6,233 bases of DNA from NCBI GenBank assembly GCA_964528155.1, contig CAZGRL010000185.1, forward strand, positions 1-6,233. Reading direction: 5' to 3'. The notes beneath the pieces are model-generated. The model saw only the letters and a list, made by a program, of their open reading frames with translations. It was not told the origin of the DNA and made no database searches. Shown piece by piece: positions 6,133 to 6,233 of this stretch. A program made the translations under genes and the position numbers. Every line of letters starts with the position of its first letter. Position 1 is the first letter of the stretch. The stretch comes from G001797105 sp964528155 (GTDB taxonomy: Bacteria; Chloroflexota; Anaerolineae; Anaerolineales; E44-bin32).

Positions 6133-6233
6133 TCACAGGGTGTGAAGGAAGATCTGCTACGTCCTTCATTCGCATCGGCTGACTAGTACCCGATTTCATA
6201 ACTTCTGTTACGTATTATGACTGGCGTTCCTCG

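Noticed and set aside
5055..6182. A 375-codon plus-strand open frame opposite the CAP-LysM gene.
   Set aside because: It is antisense to a gene with a clear signal peptide, CAP and LysM domains, and its own translation is Gly/Arg/Asp-rich without domains.

Overview
The window is a GC-rich bacterial segment in which every convincing gene lies on the minus strand. Several features suggest a member of the Chloroflexota (Anaerolineae-like or a related lineage). These are the style of the two ABC transporter N-termini, a secreted CAP-LysM protein with a Pro/Thr-rich stalk, and an intergenic spacer built of G/C-rich hairpins. This placement is inference from protein style and composition; no rRNA or other marker gene is present.

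Layout in the direction of transcription (right to left): (1) 6233-6105 is a short upstream region, locally AT-rich, with a candidate -10 element. (2) 6104-5103 encodes a secreted, membrane-anchored protein with a CAP (SCP/PR1) domain, a LysM domain, a Pro/Thr stalk and a C-terminal transmembrane helix. (3) After 68 bp, 5034-3802 encodes a 12-helix major facilitator transporter resembling the FLVCR/SLC49 group. (4) The gene-free spacer 3801-3432 (370 bp) holds three perfect inverted repeats: a probable intrinsic terminator for the MFS gene, a 26-bp-arm palindrome, and a 15-bp-arm C/G-rich repeat. It also holds two G-quadruplex-type tracts and, at its gene-proximal end, a perfect TATAAT for the next operon. 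(5) 3431-1617 and 1610-1 (running off the left edge) encode two ABC half-transporters separated by 6 bp.

The two ABC genes look like the two halves of one asymmetric heterodimeric exporter of the TM287/288, BmrCD and LmrCD type. The upstream subunit carries Asp where the catalytic Glu should be (LDD), with a perfect LSGGQ. The downstream subunit has the catalytic Glu (LDE) but a changed signature (LSMGQ). When the nucleotide-binding domains pair head to tail, this gives one competent and one degenerate ATP site. The CAP-LysM and MFS genes may be co-transcribed, but no functional link between them can be read from the sequence. I see no CRISPR array, transposase, integrase, tRNA or rRNA. The most unusual structure is the hairpin-rich spacer, which looks like an assembly of dispersed palindromic repeats rather than a new genetic system.
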